NCBI GenBank assembly: GCA_028868375.1
Contig: JAGWUP010000003.1
Coordinates: 62,001 to 126,000 of the forward strand
Source: Elusimicrobiota bacterium
GTDB lineage: Bacteria > Elusimicrobiota > Elusimicrobia > UBA1565 > UBA9628
Reading direction: 5' to 3'
DNA: 64,000 nucleotides
Shown piece after piece: positions 34,618-42,340 of the stretch; positions within the stretch are counted from its first letter, which is position 1; every line of letters starts with the position of its first letter. A program made the position numbers and the translations under genes. The notes under the pieces were generated by a model. The model was given only the letters and a program-made list of their open reading frames with translations, ran no database searches and had not been told where the DNA came from.

Positions 34618-36771
34618 ATGGACCTTTCCCTCTCGATGAAACCGGCCTTGGCGCTGGTGTTCGGCATCTCTCTCTTGTCCTTGGGCGTGGCCTTCTGGCT
34701 GATCCAGTGGGTGATGGCGCGCGACACCGGAACGCCGGAGATGCGAAAGATCTCCGACGCCATCAAGAGCGGGGCGGAGGCCTTCCTGCGCCGGCAAAAC
34801 CGCACCATCGCCATGCTGGCCTGCCTGCTGGCGGCGGTCATCTTCGTGCTCTACGGCTTCGTGCGCTCACACCAACAGTACGACGCGGCCTCCCCCATGA
34901 CCCTGGCCCTGGTGACGACCCTCTCCTTCTTGATCGGCGCGGCCTGCTCCATGGTCGCGGGCTACATCGGCATGTGGGTGTCCATCCGCTCCAACATCCG
35001 CACGGCCTCCTCCGCGCGCACGTCCCTTAACGACGCCCTGCGCATCGCCCTGCGCGGGGGCGCCGTCTCCGGCATCTTCGTCGTCTCGATGTCCCTCTTG
35101 GGCGTGGGCGGAATTTTCGCGACGCTCAAGCTGATGGGCTACGCCTACCAAAAAATCCCCTATCTGATCGTCGGCTACGGCTTCGGGGCCTCCTTCGTCG
35201 CCCTCTTCGCGCAACTCGGCGGCGGCATCTACACCAAGGCCGCCGACGTCGGGGCGGACCTAGTCGGCAAGGTCGAGGCCGGCATCCCGGAGGACGACCC
35301 GCGCAACCCGGCCGTCATCGCGGACTTAGTCGGCGACAACGTCGGCGACTGCGCCGGCCGCGGAGCGGACCTCTTCGAGTCCACCGCCGCGGAGAACATC
35401 GGGGCGATGATCCTGGGGGTCGCCTTGGCCCCCTATTTCGGCTGGCGGGGCGTGCTCTTTCCGCTGGTGGCGCGCGCCCTGGGCATCGTCGCCTCGATCG
35501 TGGGCGTGCTCGTCGTGCGCACCAAGGAGGACGCGGACCCCATGCAGGCCCTCAACCGCGGCTACTACGTGACCTCCCTGCTCGCCGCGATCGGCTTCGC
35601 CGGGGCGGCCTACTGGCTGCTTTCCTCCGACCTCGCCCCGAACGCCTGGAAGTACTACACCCTCTGCGGCATCATCGGCATCGCCACCTCCCAGGCCTTC
35701 GTCTACATCACCCAGTACTACACGGAGTACAAGTACCGCCCGGTCCAGGAGATCGCCAAGGCCTCGGAGACCGGCCCGGCCACCAACATCATCTCCGGCG
35801 TGGCGGTGGGCTTCGAGTCCACGGCGGTGCCCGTGCTCGTGATCTCGGCGGCCATCCTCGCCTCCTACAAGCTGGGAATTTTGGCCATCGGCTCCGAGGG
35901 CGGCCTCTTCGGCACCGCGGTGGCGACGATGGGCATGCTCAGCACCGCGGCCTACATCCTGGCCATGGACACCTTCGGCCCCATCACCGACAACGCCGGC
36001 GGCATCGTCGAGATGAGCCGCCAGCCCGAGGAAATCCGCAAGAAGACCGACCGTCTGGACGCCGTCGGCAACACGACCAAGGCCCTGACCAAGGGCTACG
36101 CCATCGGCTCCGCGGCCCTGGCCGCCTTCCTGCTCTTCTCGGCCTACTTGGACGAGGTCTACAATTACGCCGGGCGGCATATCGGCGTCGACCTGGCCAA
36201 GCCGGAGGTCTTCATCGGCGCGATGCTGGGCGCGATGCTGGTCTTCCTCTTCTCCTCCTTGGCCATCCGCGCGGTCGGCAAGGCCGCCTACGCCGTCATC
36301 AACGAGGTCCGCCGCCAGTTCCGCGAAAAGCCGGGGATCATGGACGGCAGCGAGCAGCCCGACTACGGCCAATGCGTCGACATCGTGACCCTGGGCGCGC
36401 TCAAGGCGATGGTCGCCCCCGGGCTTCTGGCCGTGGCCGGCCCGATCATGGTCGGCCTGGCCTTCCGGGTCTTCATCACTCCGGCCAATCCGACGATCGC
36501 GGCCGAGTCGGTGGCGGGCCTGCTCATGATCGGCACCGTCGCCGGCATACTGATGGCGCTTTTCCTCAATAACTCCGGCGGAGCCTGGGACAACGCCAAG
36601 AAGTTCATCGAGACCGGCGCCCACGGCGGCAAGCGCTCCGACCCCCACAAGGCGGCCGTCGTCGGCGACACCGTCGGCGACCCCTTCAAGGACACCGCCG
36701 GCCCCTCCCTGCACGTGTTGATCAAGCTCCTGGCGACGATCACGCTGGTGCTGGCCCCGCTGTTCCTGTAG
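34618..36771 (+). CDS. hppA: Membrane-bound proton-pumping pyrophosphatase (K+-independent type)
   Basis: The enzyme hydrolyses cytoplasmic pyrophosphate to pump cations across the inner membrane. The 717-residue protein has about 16 membrane segments, the substrate motif KAADVGADLVGKVE, ADLVGDNVGDCAGRGADLFES, and the C-terminal VGDTVGDPFKDTAGPS. At about residue 485 the motif reads GNTTKALTKG. A lysine here (in place of Ala) marks the K+-independent, H+-pumping subfamily. It stands alone between a terminator and the yajC operon. Confidence 0.96.
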   Translation: MDLSLSMKPALALVFGISLLSLGVAFWLIQWVMARDTGTPEMRKISDAIKSGAEAFLRRQNRTIAMLACLLAAVIFVLYGFVRSHQQYDAASPMTLALVTTLSFLIGAACSMVAGYIGMWVSIRSNIRTASSARTSLNDALRIALRGGAVSGIFVVSMSLLGVGGIFATLKLMGYAYQKIPYLIVGYGFGASFVALFAQLGGGIYTKAADVGADLVGKVEAGIPEDDPRNPAVIADLVGDNVGDCAGRGADLFESTAAENIGAMILGVALAPYFGWRGVLFPLVARALGIVASIVGVLVVRTKEDADPMQALNRGYYVTSLLAAIGFAGAAYWLLSSDLAPNAWKYYTLCGIIGIATSQAFVYITQYYTEYKYRPVQEIAKASETGPATNIISGVAVGFESTAVPVLVISAAILASYKLGILAIGSEGGLFGTAVATMGMLSTAAYILAMDTFGPITDNAGGIVEMSRQPEEIRKKTDRLDAVGNTTKALTKGYAIGSAALAAFLLFSAYLDEVYNYAGRHIGVDLAKPEVFIGAMLGAMLVFLFSSLAIRAVGKAAYAVINEVRRQFREKPGIMDGSEQPDYGQCVDIVTLGALKAMVAPGLLAVAGPIMVGLAFRVFITPANPTIAAESVAGLLMIGTVAGILMALFLNNSGGAWDNAKKFIETGAHGGKRSDPHKAAVVGDTVGDPFKDTAGPSLHVLIKLLATITLVLAPLFL

Positions 36772-36786
36772 GCCCGGCATCCGCCG

Positions 36787-36806
36787 TGCCCGCGCGGCCG
36801 CGGGCA
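36787..36806 (+). terminator. Stem-loop downstream of hppA
   Basis: TGCCCGCG (36787-36794) and CGCGGGCA (36799-36806) form a perfect 8-base stem with a 4-base loop 16 bases after the stop. There is no real T-run, so termination is likely but unproven. Confidence 0.5.
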
Positions 36807-36880
36807 TTCATCCGGAGATTGTGGAGGCCGCGGCAAATTAGTAAAATTCCCCGTCATTTTATTCTCTGTTTGGAGATTCC

Positions 36881-37177
36881 ATGCAACCGCAACCGAATCC
36901 GATCATCAGCCTGATCCCGATCGCGGCGATCTTCGTCATCTTCTACGTGCTGCTGATCCGCCCGCAGCGCAAGCAGCAGCGCGAGCACGAGCAGATGCTG
37001 GCCGATTTGAAGAAGGGCGACCGGGTCCTGACGACCGGCGGACTCTACGGGACGATCGTCGGGATCAAGGGCAACGACCTTGAGGTCAGCTTCTCCCAAA
37101 GCGTCAAGCTGACCGTGGCGCGCTCGGCGGTCTCCCAAAGGCTGGCCGCGGCGGCCGCCGTTGGAGGCGCGCAATGA
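36881..37177 (+). CDS. yajC: Sec translocon accessory protein YajC
   Basis: The 98-residue protein has one N-terminal membrane segment (about 8-26), the RPQRKQQREHEQML junction, and a small soluble domain with KKGDRVLTTGGLYGTI. It joins SecDF to the SecYEG channel. A -10-like TAAAAT (36842-36847) and weak ribosome site TGGAG precede it. The stop overlaps secD by 4 bases. Confidence 0.94.
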   Translation: MQPQPNPIISLIPIAAIFVIFYVLLIRPQRKQQREHEQMLADLKKGDRVLTTGGLYGTIVGIKGNDLEVSFSQSVKLTVARSAVSQRLAAAAAVGGAQ

Positions 37178-38589
37178 GCAAGTTCCAGATGAAATGGGCG
37201 GGAGTCGTCGCGTTGCTGGCCCTGGCCGTGGCCCTTCTCTATCCGACGGTCAACTGGTACATGCTGGCCCCCTCGGAGCGCGCCCAGTTGGAGGCACAGC
37301 GCAGCCGGCCCAAGTGGCTGCTCAACCTGGGCCTGGACCTGCGCGGCGGCACCTACCTGCTCATGGAGCTGGACGTCAGCAAGCTCGATGCCAAGGCGGA
37401 CATCAACGACGCCATCCAGCGCGCCATCGAGATCATCCGCAACCGCGTCGACCAGTTCGGCGTGGCCGAGCCCCTGATCGCCAAGCAGGGAGACCGCTGG
37501 ATCGTCGTGCAGCTCCCCGGCATCACGAACTCCGCGCAGGCCAAGGAGCTGATCGGCAAGACCGCCTTGCTGCAGTTTCGGATGGTCGACTCCAGCGACG
37601 CCGCCCAGAAGGCCCTGGCCAAGATCTCGGAGCTGCCCGATCCCTTCGTCGGCAACCGCGCCTCGGCGGCGGCGGCCAAGCTGGTGCCGAAGGGCCTCGA
37701 GTTGTTCAAGGGCAAGGACGGCTCCTTCTATCTCTTGAGCGCGGACGTCCCCCTGACGGGGGCGCAGCTTGAGACCGCCCGGGTCGACACCGGCGGCAAC
37801 TACGGCATGCCGGAGGTCGCCTTCAAGTTCAAGCCGGAGGCGGCGACCAAGTTCAGCAACCTGACGGCCGCCAACATCGGCAAGGACATGGCGATCGTCC
37901 TCGACGACGTCGTCTACTCGGCGCCCGTCATCAAGGGGCGCATCTCCGGCGGCTCCGGGGTCATCGAGGGCCAGTTCTCCATCGACGATGCCAAGGACCT
38001 CGCCATCGTGCTGCGCGCCGGCGCCTTGCCGGCCCCGGTCCGGGTCATCGAGGAGCGCACGATCGGGCCGACCGTCGGCGAGGACTCGATCAAGGCCGGC
38101 GTGCGCGCCACCCTCATCGCCGGCGCCTTCATCTTCATCTTCATGGCCTTCTACTACCATCTGGCGGGAGTGGTGGCGGACATCGCCCTGGCCTTGAACC
38201 TTATCTTCCTCTTGGCCTGCATGTCCTACTTCGGCTCCACCCTGACCCTGCCCGGCATCGCGGGCATCGTCCTGACCATCGCCATGGCGGTCGACTACAA
38301 CGTGCTGGTCTTCGAGCGCATCCGCGAGGAGCTGGCCCTGGGCAAGCCGGTGCGCATCGCTCTCGACCACGGCTTCGACAGGGCCTTCACGGCGATCTTC
38401 GACTCCAACATCACGACCTTGATCTCATCCGTCTTCCTCTTCCAGTTCGGCAGCGGCCCGATCAAGGGCTTCGCGGTCACCCTGGTGCTGGGCTTGGCCA
38501 TCGCCATGTTCACGGCGGTTTGGCTGACGCGCCTGATCTTCCAGAGCTACCTGCAGAACCGCGACATCACGACCATCAGCATCGGCTAG
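37174..38589 (+). CDS. secD: Protein translocase subunit SecD
   Basis: SecD uses the proton gradient to pull secreted proteins through the Sec channel. The 471-residue protein has a first membrane segment, then GLDLRGGTYLLMELD, the periplasmic P1 domain, and five C-terminal membrane segments. Conserved features include YSAPVIKGRI..GSGVIEG, ALPAPV..IEERTIGPT, and AMAVDYNVLVFERIREEL with the key aspartate. ATGA overlap with yajC; secF follows after 10 bases. Confidence 0.96.
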   Translation: MSKFQMKWAGVVALLALAVALLYPTVNWYMLAPSERAQLEAQRSRPKWLLNLGLDLRGGTYLLMELDVSKLDAKADINDAIQRAIEIIRNRVDQFGVAEPLIAKQGDRWIVVQLPGITNSAQAKELIGKTALLQFRMVDSSDAAQKALAKISELPDPFVGNRASAAAAKLVPKGLELFKGKDGSFYLLSADVPLTGAQLETARVDTGGNYGMPEVAFKFKPEAATKFSNLTAANIGKDMAIVLDDVVYSAPVIKGRISGGSGVIEGQFSIDDAKDLAIVLRAGALPAPVRVIEERTIGPTVGEDSIKAGVRATLIAGAFIFIFMAFYYHLAGVVADIALALNLIFLLACMSYFGSTLTLPGIAGIVLTIAMAVDYNVLVFERIREELALGKPVRIALDHGFDRAFTAIFDSNITTLISSVFLFQFGSGPIKGFAVTLVLGLAIAMFTAVWLTRLIFQSYLQNRDITTISIG

Positions 38590-38599
38590 CGAGGATTCC

Positions 38600-39559
38600 A
38601 TGTATCTATTTCCCAAGACCAACTTCGATTTCCTAAGGCTGCGCTGGGCCTTCTTCCTCATCTCCGGCACCCTGCTCGGAGCCAGCGTCCTCTCCCTGGC
38701 CACCCGCGGAGTGCATTACGGCATCGACTTCACCGGGGGAACCGTCGTGGAGCTCAAGTTCGACAAGAACGTCGAGCTCAAGGACCTGCGGCAGGCGTTT
38801 AAAAAGGCCGGCGTGGCCGACGCCGCCATGCAGCGCTATACCGGCACCAACATCTTCTCCATCCGCATCCAGGCCAACGCCCAGCGCTCCTCCGAGCGCA
38901 TCGACCAGGAGCTGGCCTCGGTGCAGGCGGATTTTCCCGGCAACGCCATGACGCTCGACAGCAAGTCCTACGTCGGCCCCGCCGTGGGGCGCCATCTCTT
39001 CCAGCAGGCGGTCTGGGCCATCGTGCTCTCCTTGGCCGGCATCATCATTTATCTGGGCTTCCGCTTCTCCAATCCGATCTGGGGCGTGGCCGGCATCATC
39101 GCCCTCTTCCACGACGTCCTGGCCACCTACGGGCTTTTCTCGATCATGGGCATGGAGGTCGACCTCTTGATCGTCTCGGCCATGCTGACCATCGGCGGCT
39201 ACTCGATTCACGACACCATCGTCATCTTCGACCGCATGCGCGAGAAGCTCAAGCACATGCGCAAGGAGCCCTTGGACCAGGTCATGAACGAGAGCATGAA
39301 CGAGACCCTCTCGCGCACCCTGATCACCTCCTCTACCGTCCTGATCGTCGTGACGATCCTCTATTTCTTCGGCGGGCCGGTGATCCACCACTTCGCCCTG
39401 GCGATGGTCTTCGGCACCCTGGTCGGAACCTACTCCTCGATCGCGGTCGCCACCCCCCTGGTCTACGAGTGGACCCAGCGCGGCGCGCGCCGCCAGCGGC
39501 AGGCCCAGTCGGCCGCTCCAGCGCGCCCGACGAGCAAGCCCAAGCCCCTGAAGAAATAG
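38600..39559 (+). CDS. secF: Protein translocase subunit SecF
   Basis: The 319-residue protein has the SecF order: membrane segment, GIDFTGGTVVELKF, a small periplasmic domain and five membrane segments with YSIHDTIVIFDRMREKL (catalytic-type aspartate) and NETLSRTLITSSTVL. The C-terminal tail is basic and proline-rich. GTG of the next gene overlaps its stop by one base. Confidence 0.96.
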   Translation: MYLFPKTNFDFLRLRWAFFLISGTLLGASVLSLATRGVHYGIDFTGGTVVELKFDKNVELKDLRQAFKKAGVADAAMQRYTGTNIFSIRIQANAQRSSERIDQELASVQADFPGNAMTLDSKSYVGPAVGRHLFQQAVWAIVLSLAGIIIYLGFRFSNPIWGVAGIIALFHDVLATYGLFSIMGMEVDLLIVSAMLTIGGYSIHDTIVIFDRMREKLKHMRKEPLDQVMNESMNETLSRTLITSSTVLIVVTILYFFGGPVIHHFALAMVFGTLVGTYSSIAVATPLVYEWTQRGARRQRQAQSAAPARPTSKPKPLKK

Positions 39560-40128
39560 TGCGCAAGATCATCGGCTTCAAGCTTCCCCACAAGGTCAAG
39601 GAAATCCAGCGCCGCGCCAAGCGCGCCGGCCTGGACTTGGAGGCCCTGGGCCTAAGCGAGCCGGAGCTCTGCCTGCTGCTGGAAGGCGCCGCGCGCGCCT
39701 TGAAGCCCGCGGTGCTCTTCGACACGTTCTCCCAGCCGGACGCCGACGCCCCGGCGCTGGCCCCGGTGCAGGGGCTGGCCTACAGCCTGGTTTTGGCGAC
39801 CCTGGGCCCGGGATTCTCCGCCGAGCGCGAGAAGGCGCGCCGGGAATCCCCGGAGCGCCTGCCCCTCTGGGAGCTCGCCCAACAGGTCGCCCTGGAGGAG
39901 GCGGTTCGCTTCGCCACCGCGATCCTGGAGGACGAGGCCGCCAAGGAGTCCTGCGAACTCTCCCCCCTATCGCCGATCAGCGAGGCCTCGGCGCTGGGGG
40001 CGCTGGTGCGCAAGCTCGACGGCTCCAAGATCGGCGTCGAGGCCTCCGGCGGCGCCCTCACCCCCGAGGCCACGACCGCCTGCGGCGTGAGCTGGCTGTC
40101 GAAGACGAAGGCTCGGGGCAGGAAATAG
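39559..40128 (+). CDS. Unknown protein, possibly like the B12-dependent methionine synthase activation domain
   Basis: The 189-residue soluble protein starts at GTG 39559, overlapping the secF stop; the track upstream is a secF shadow. Its layout recalls MetH activation-domain-like proteins: a helical start, LAYSLVLATLGPGFSAERE, LPLWELAQQVALEEAV, then ELSPLSP...LGALV and a final GVEASGGALTPEATTACGVSW. These match the family's TLG, SPGY and final I-x-V-x-x-S-x-x-L-x-P pattern only loosely. It is translationally linked to secF and to the DUF374 gene, which gives no clear functional hint. Confidence 0.5.
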   Translation: MRKIIGFKLPHKVKEIQRRAKRAGLDLEALGLSEPELCLLLEGAARALKPAVLFDTFSQPDADAPALAPVQGLAYSLVLATLGPGFSAEREKARRESPERLPLWELAQQVALEEAVRFATAILEDEAAKESCELSPLSPISEASALGALVRKLDGSKIGVEASGGALTPEATTACGVSWLSKTKARGRK

Positions 40129-40758
40129 TTGCGCAGGCTGCTGCCGTACCTCGCCTTCTCCTACGTGAGCCTGGTCGGAGCGACGACCCGCCTTATGGTC
40201 GTAGGCGAGGAGCGGCGGCGGCGGCTGCGCGCCGGCGCTCAGCGCTTCCTCTACGCCTTCTGGCATCAGCGCCAGGTCTTCTTCACCTACTCCCATCGCG
40301 GCGAGCGCGCCGCGGTCCTGGTCTCTCGCAGCCGCGACGGAGAGCTCATCGCCGAGACCATGCGCCTCTCCCGCATCGCGTCCTGCCGCGGCTCCTCCTC
40401 GCGCGGGGGCGCCGCCGCCGCGCGCTCGATGATCGAGAGCGTCCGCCAGGGCTACGACCTGGCCATCACGCCCGACGGCCCGAAGGGCCCGGCGCGCGAG
40501 GTCAAGCCGGGCGCCTTGTTTTTGGCAAGAGAGCTGGGCATACCGATTCTTCCCCTGACCAACGCCCTGTCCTTGCGCCTGGAGTTTTCCCGCTCCTGGG
40601 ACCATTTCCAGCTGCCGCTGCCCTTCGGCCGCGCCGCCATCGTCTACGGCGAGCCGATCTGGGTGGGCCCGGACGATCAGCTGGAGGAGAAGGCCGCCGA
40701 GCTTAAGGCCTCGCTCGACTTAATCACCGCCGAAGCGGAGCGCCTGGTGGGCCGCTGA
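40129..40758 (+). CDS. DUF374 lysophospholipid acyltransferase-like protein
   Basis: The 209-residue protein matches DUF374, a branch of the LPLAT acyltransferase superfamily: FLYAFWHQRQVFF, VSRSRDGELIA, ITPDGPKGPAREVKPGA (about 110-130) and GIPILPL. These proteins are usually encoded next to waaA and are thought to modify lipid A or Kdo-lipid A, as fits here. The start is TTG 40129, directly after the upstream stop. The stop shares bases with the waaA start (TGATG). Confidence 0.85.
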   Translation: MRRLLPYLAFSYVSLVGATTRLMVVGEERRRRLRAGAQRFLYAFWHQRQVFFTYSHRGERAAVLVSRSRDGELIAETMRLSRIASCRGSSSRGGAAAARSMIESVRQGYDLAITPDGPKGPAREVKPGALFLARELGIPILPLTNALSLRLEFSRSWDHFQLPLPFGRAAIVYGEPIWVGPDDQLEEKAAELKASLDLITAEAERLVGR

Positions 40759-42035
40759 TGGCGCTTCTGCTGCTGTTAGAGGACCTCTTGGCCCCCTTCG
40801 CCGCCGCGGCCGTCGCCCTGCGCTTTCTCCTGTCTTCGCGGCGCTCGGCGCTCAAGGGCCTGCGCGCGGAACTGCCCGAGCGTCTCGGCCGGCCGGCCCT
40901 GCCGCCGGGGCTGGGCAACGAGCGCGTCTGGCTGCACTGCGCCTCGGCCGGCGAGGTCAACGCGGCGGCGGCGCTCGTCCGGGAACTCTCGCGGCGCGGC
41001 AAGGCCGTGCTCCTCACCGCGACCACCGCCGCCGGAAGGGAGCGCGCCCGCGCGCTGGAAGGCGTGGCCGCGGCATTCCTGGCCCCGCTGGACTGCGGAC
41101 CGGCCGTCTCCTCCTTTTTGTCGCGCGCCAAGCCCGGCCTGCTGCTGGTCGTCGAGACGGAATTGTGGCCGCGCATGCTGGAAGCCTCGCTGCGGCGGGG
41201 CCTGCCCTGCGCCGTCGTCAACGCGCGCATGAGCCCCCGCTCCTTTAAGGGCTACCGATTGCTCTCCCCCTTGCTGCGGCCACTGCTGGGCAGGCTCTCC
41301 CTGGTGGCGGCCCAGAGCGAGGAGGACGCCCGGCGCTTCCGCGCCCTGGGGGCCGCTCGCGTCGAGGTGATCGGCAACATGAAATACGACGCGCCGCTTC
41401 CGGCGGCCTCGCTCGAGGCTCAGGCGCGCTTTAGCCTCCTGCGCTGGGAGGGCCGCGCGGTTTTCTGCGCCGGAAGCACCCATGCCGGCGAGGAGGAGGC
41501 CCTGCTCGACGCCTTCGCCGCGCTCGAGGGCGAGCTTAAGCCTTCGCCGCGATTGATCCTGGCCCCCCGGCATCTGGAGCGCGCGCAGGAGTTGGCGCGG
41601 CTCTTGGAGCGCCGGGGCCTCGCCTTCTGCCGCTGGAGCGCCCCCGATCCCGCGGCGCGCATCCTGCTCTTGGACGAGCTGGGGGCCTTGGCCGCCCTCT
41701 ACGCCCTTTCCGACATAGCCTTCGTCGGCGGAACCCTGGTCCCCGTCGGAGGCCACAACCTCTTGGAGCCCGCGTTGGCCGGCCTGCCCGTGCTCTTCGG
41801 GCCTCATACCGAGCATCAGGCCGAAACCGCGCGGCGCCTGGAGCGCGGCGGCGGCCTGCGCGTCGAAAGCCCCGAGCGGCTGGCGCCGTTGCTCTTGGAG
41901 CTCTTGGAGCGGCCCGAGCGCAGGCGCAAGCTCGGAGCCGCGGCGCGGCGCACGGCCGAGGACATGCGCGGCGCGACCAGCCGCGCCCTGGCGCTTCTTG
42001 GGCCCATTCTCTCGCCTCAAGTTCTGGGCCCTTAG
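40758..42035 (+). CDS. waaA: 3-deoxy-D-manno-octulosonic acid (Kdo) transferase
   Basis: WaaA adds Kdo from CMP-Kdo to lipid A at the inner membrane. The 425-residue GT30 enzyme has one N-terminal hydrophobic segment, WLHCASAGEVNAA (catalytic glutamate), TTTAAGRERA, VVETELWPRML, GNMKYDAPLP, FCAGSTHAGEEE, APRH and GGHNLLEPALAGLPVLFGPH. Its last codon and stop lie within the 7-base direct repeat flanking a MITE-like element, so the gene ends exactly at an insertion point. The original tail may have been a little longer. Confidence 0.95.
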   Translation: MALLLLLEDLLAPFAAAAVALRFLLSSRRSALKGLRAELPERLGRPALPPGLGNERVWLHCASAGEVNAAAALVRELSRRGKAVLLTATTAAGRERARALEGVAAAFLAPLDCGPAVSSFLSRAKPGLLLVVETELWPRMLEASLRRGLPCAVVNARMSPRSFKGYRLLSPLLRPLLGRLSLVAAQSEEDARRFRALGAARVEVIGNMKYDAPLPAASLEAQARFSLLRWEGRAVFCAGSTHAGEEEALLDAFAALEGELKPSPRLILAPRHLERAQELARLLERRGLAFCRWSAPDPAARILLLDELGALAALYALSDIAFVGGTLVPVGGHNLLEPALAGLPVLFGPHTEHQAETARRLERGGGLRVESPERLAPLLLELLERPERRRKLGAAARRTAEDMRGATSRALALLGPILSPQVLGP

Positions 42036-42256
42036 GACCTGTGACACGATTATATAGACGATTTGGAGGCATGAGCTTGAGGCGATTTCAAGGCGCGAGG
42101 AGGGAGCATGGCGATAGCCATGTGACCGACGAGCAACGAAGAAATCGGCCAAGATCATGCCTCTGCCCTACGCCCGGGCGATTTTGGGCTGCGCCTGCGT
42201 CGCTCCAAAATCGCCTCGGCCAAATTGTCTATATAATCGTGTCACAGGTCCTTAGG
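42030..42256. mobile_element. MITE-like element with 30-base terminal inverted repeats
   Basis: The element (42037-42249) is bounded by inverted repeats 42037-42066 and 42220-42249, identical but for one base, starting ACCTGTGACACGATTATATA. Direct repeats CCTTAGG at 42030-42036 and 42250-42256 look like a 7-base target duplication. The interior has no gene but is rich in hairpins: ATGGC-GATA-GCCAT (42108-42121) and GGCGATTTTGG/CCAAAATCGCC (42177-42187/42205-42215). Each terminal repeat contains TATAAT-like sequence that could act as an outward promoter. The parent transposase is unknown. Confidence 0.85.
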
Positions 42257-42340
42257 CCTAAATAGACCTAGGCTCACTGGCGCATGAGAGGAAGGCCCTG
42301 CGGCCCTATTTCTTCCCCCGCGGCCTTTCTAGAATCGGAT

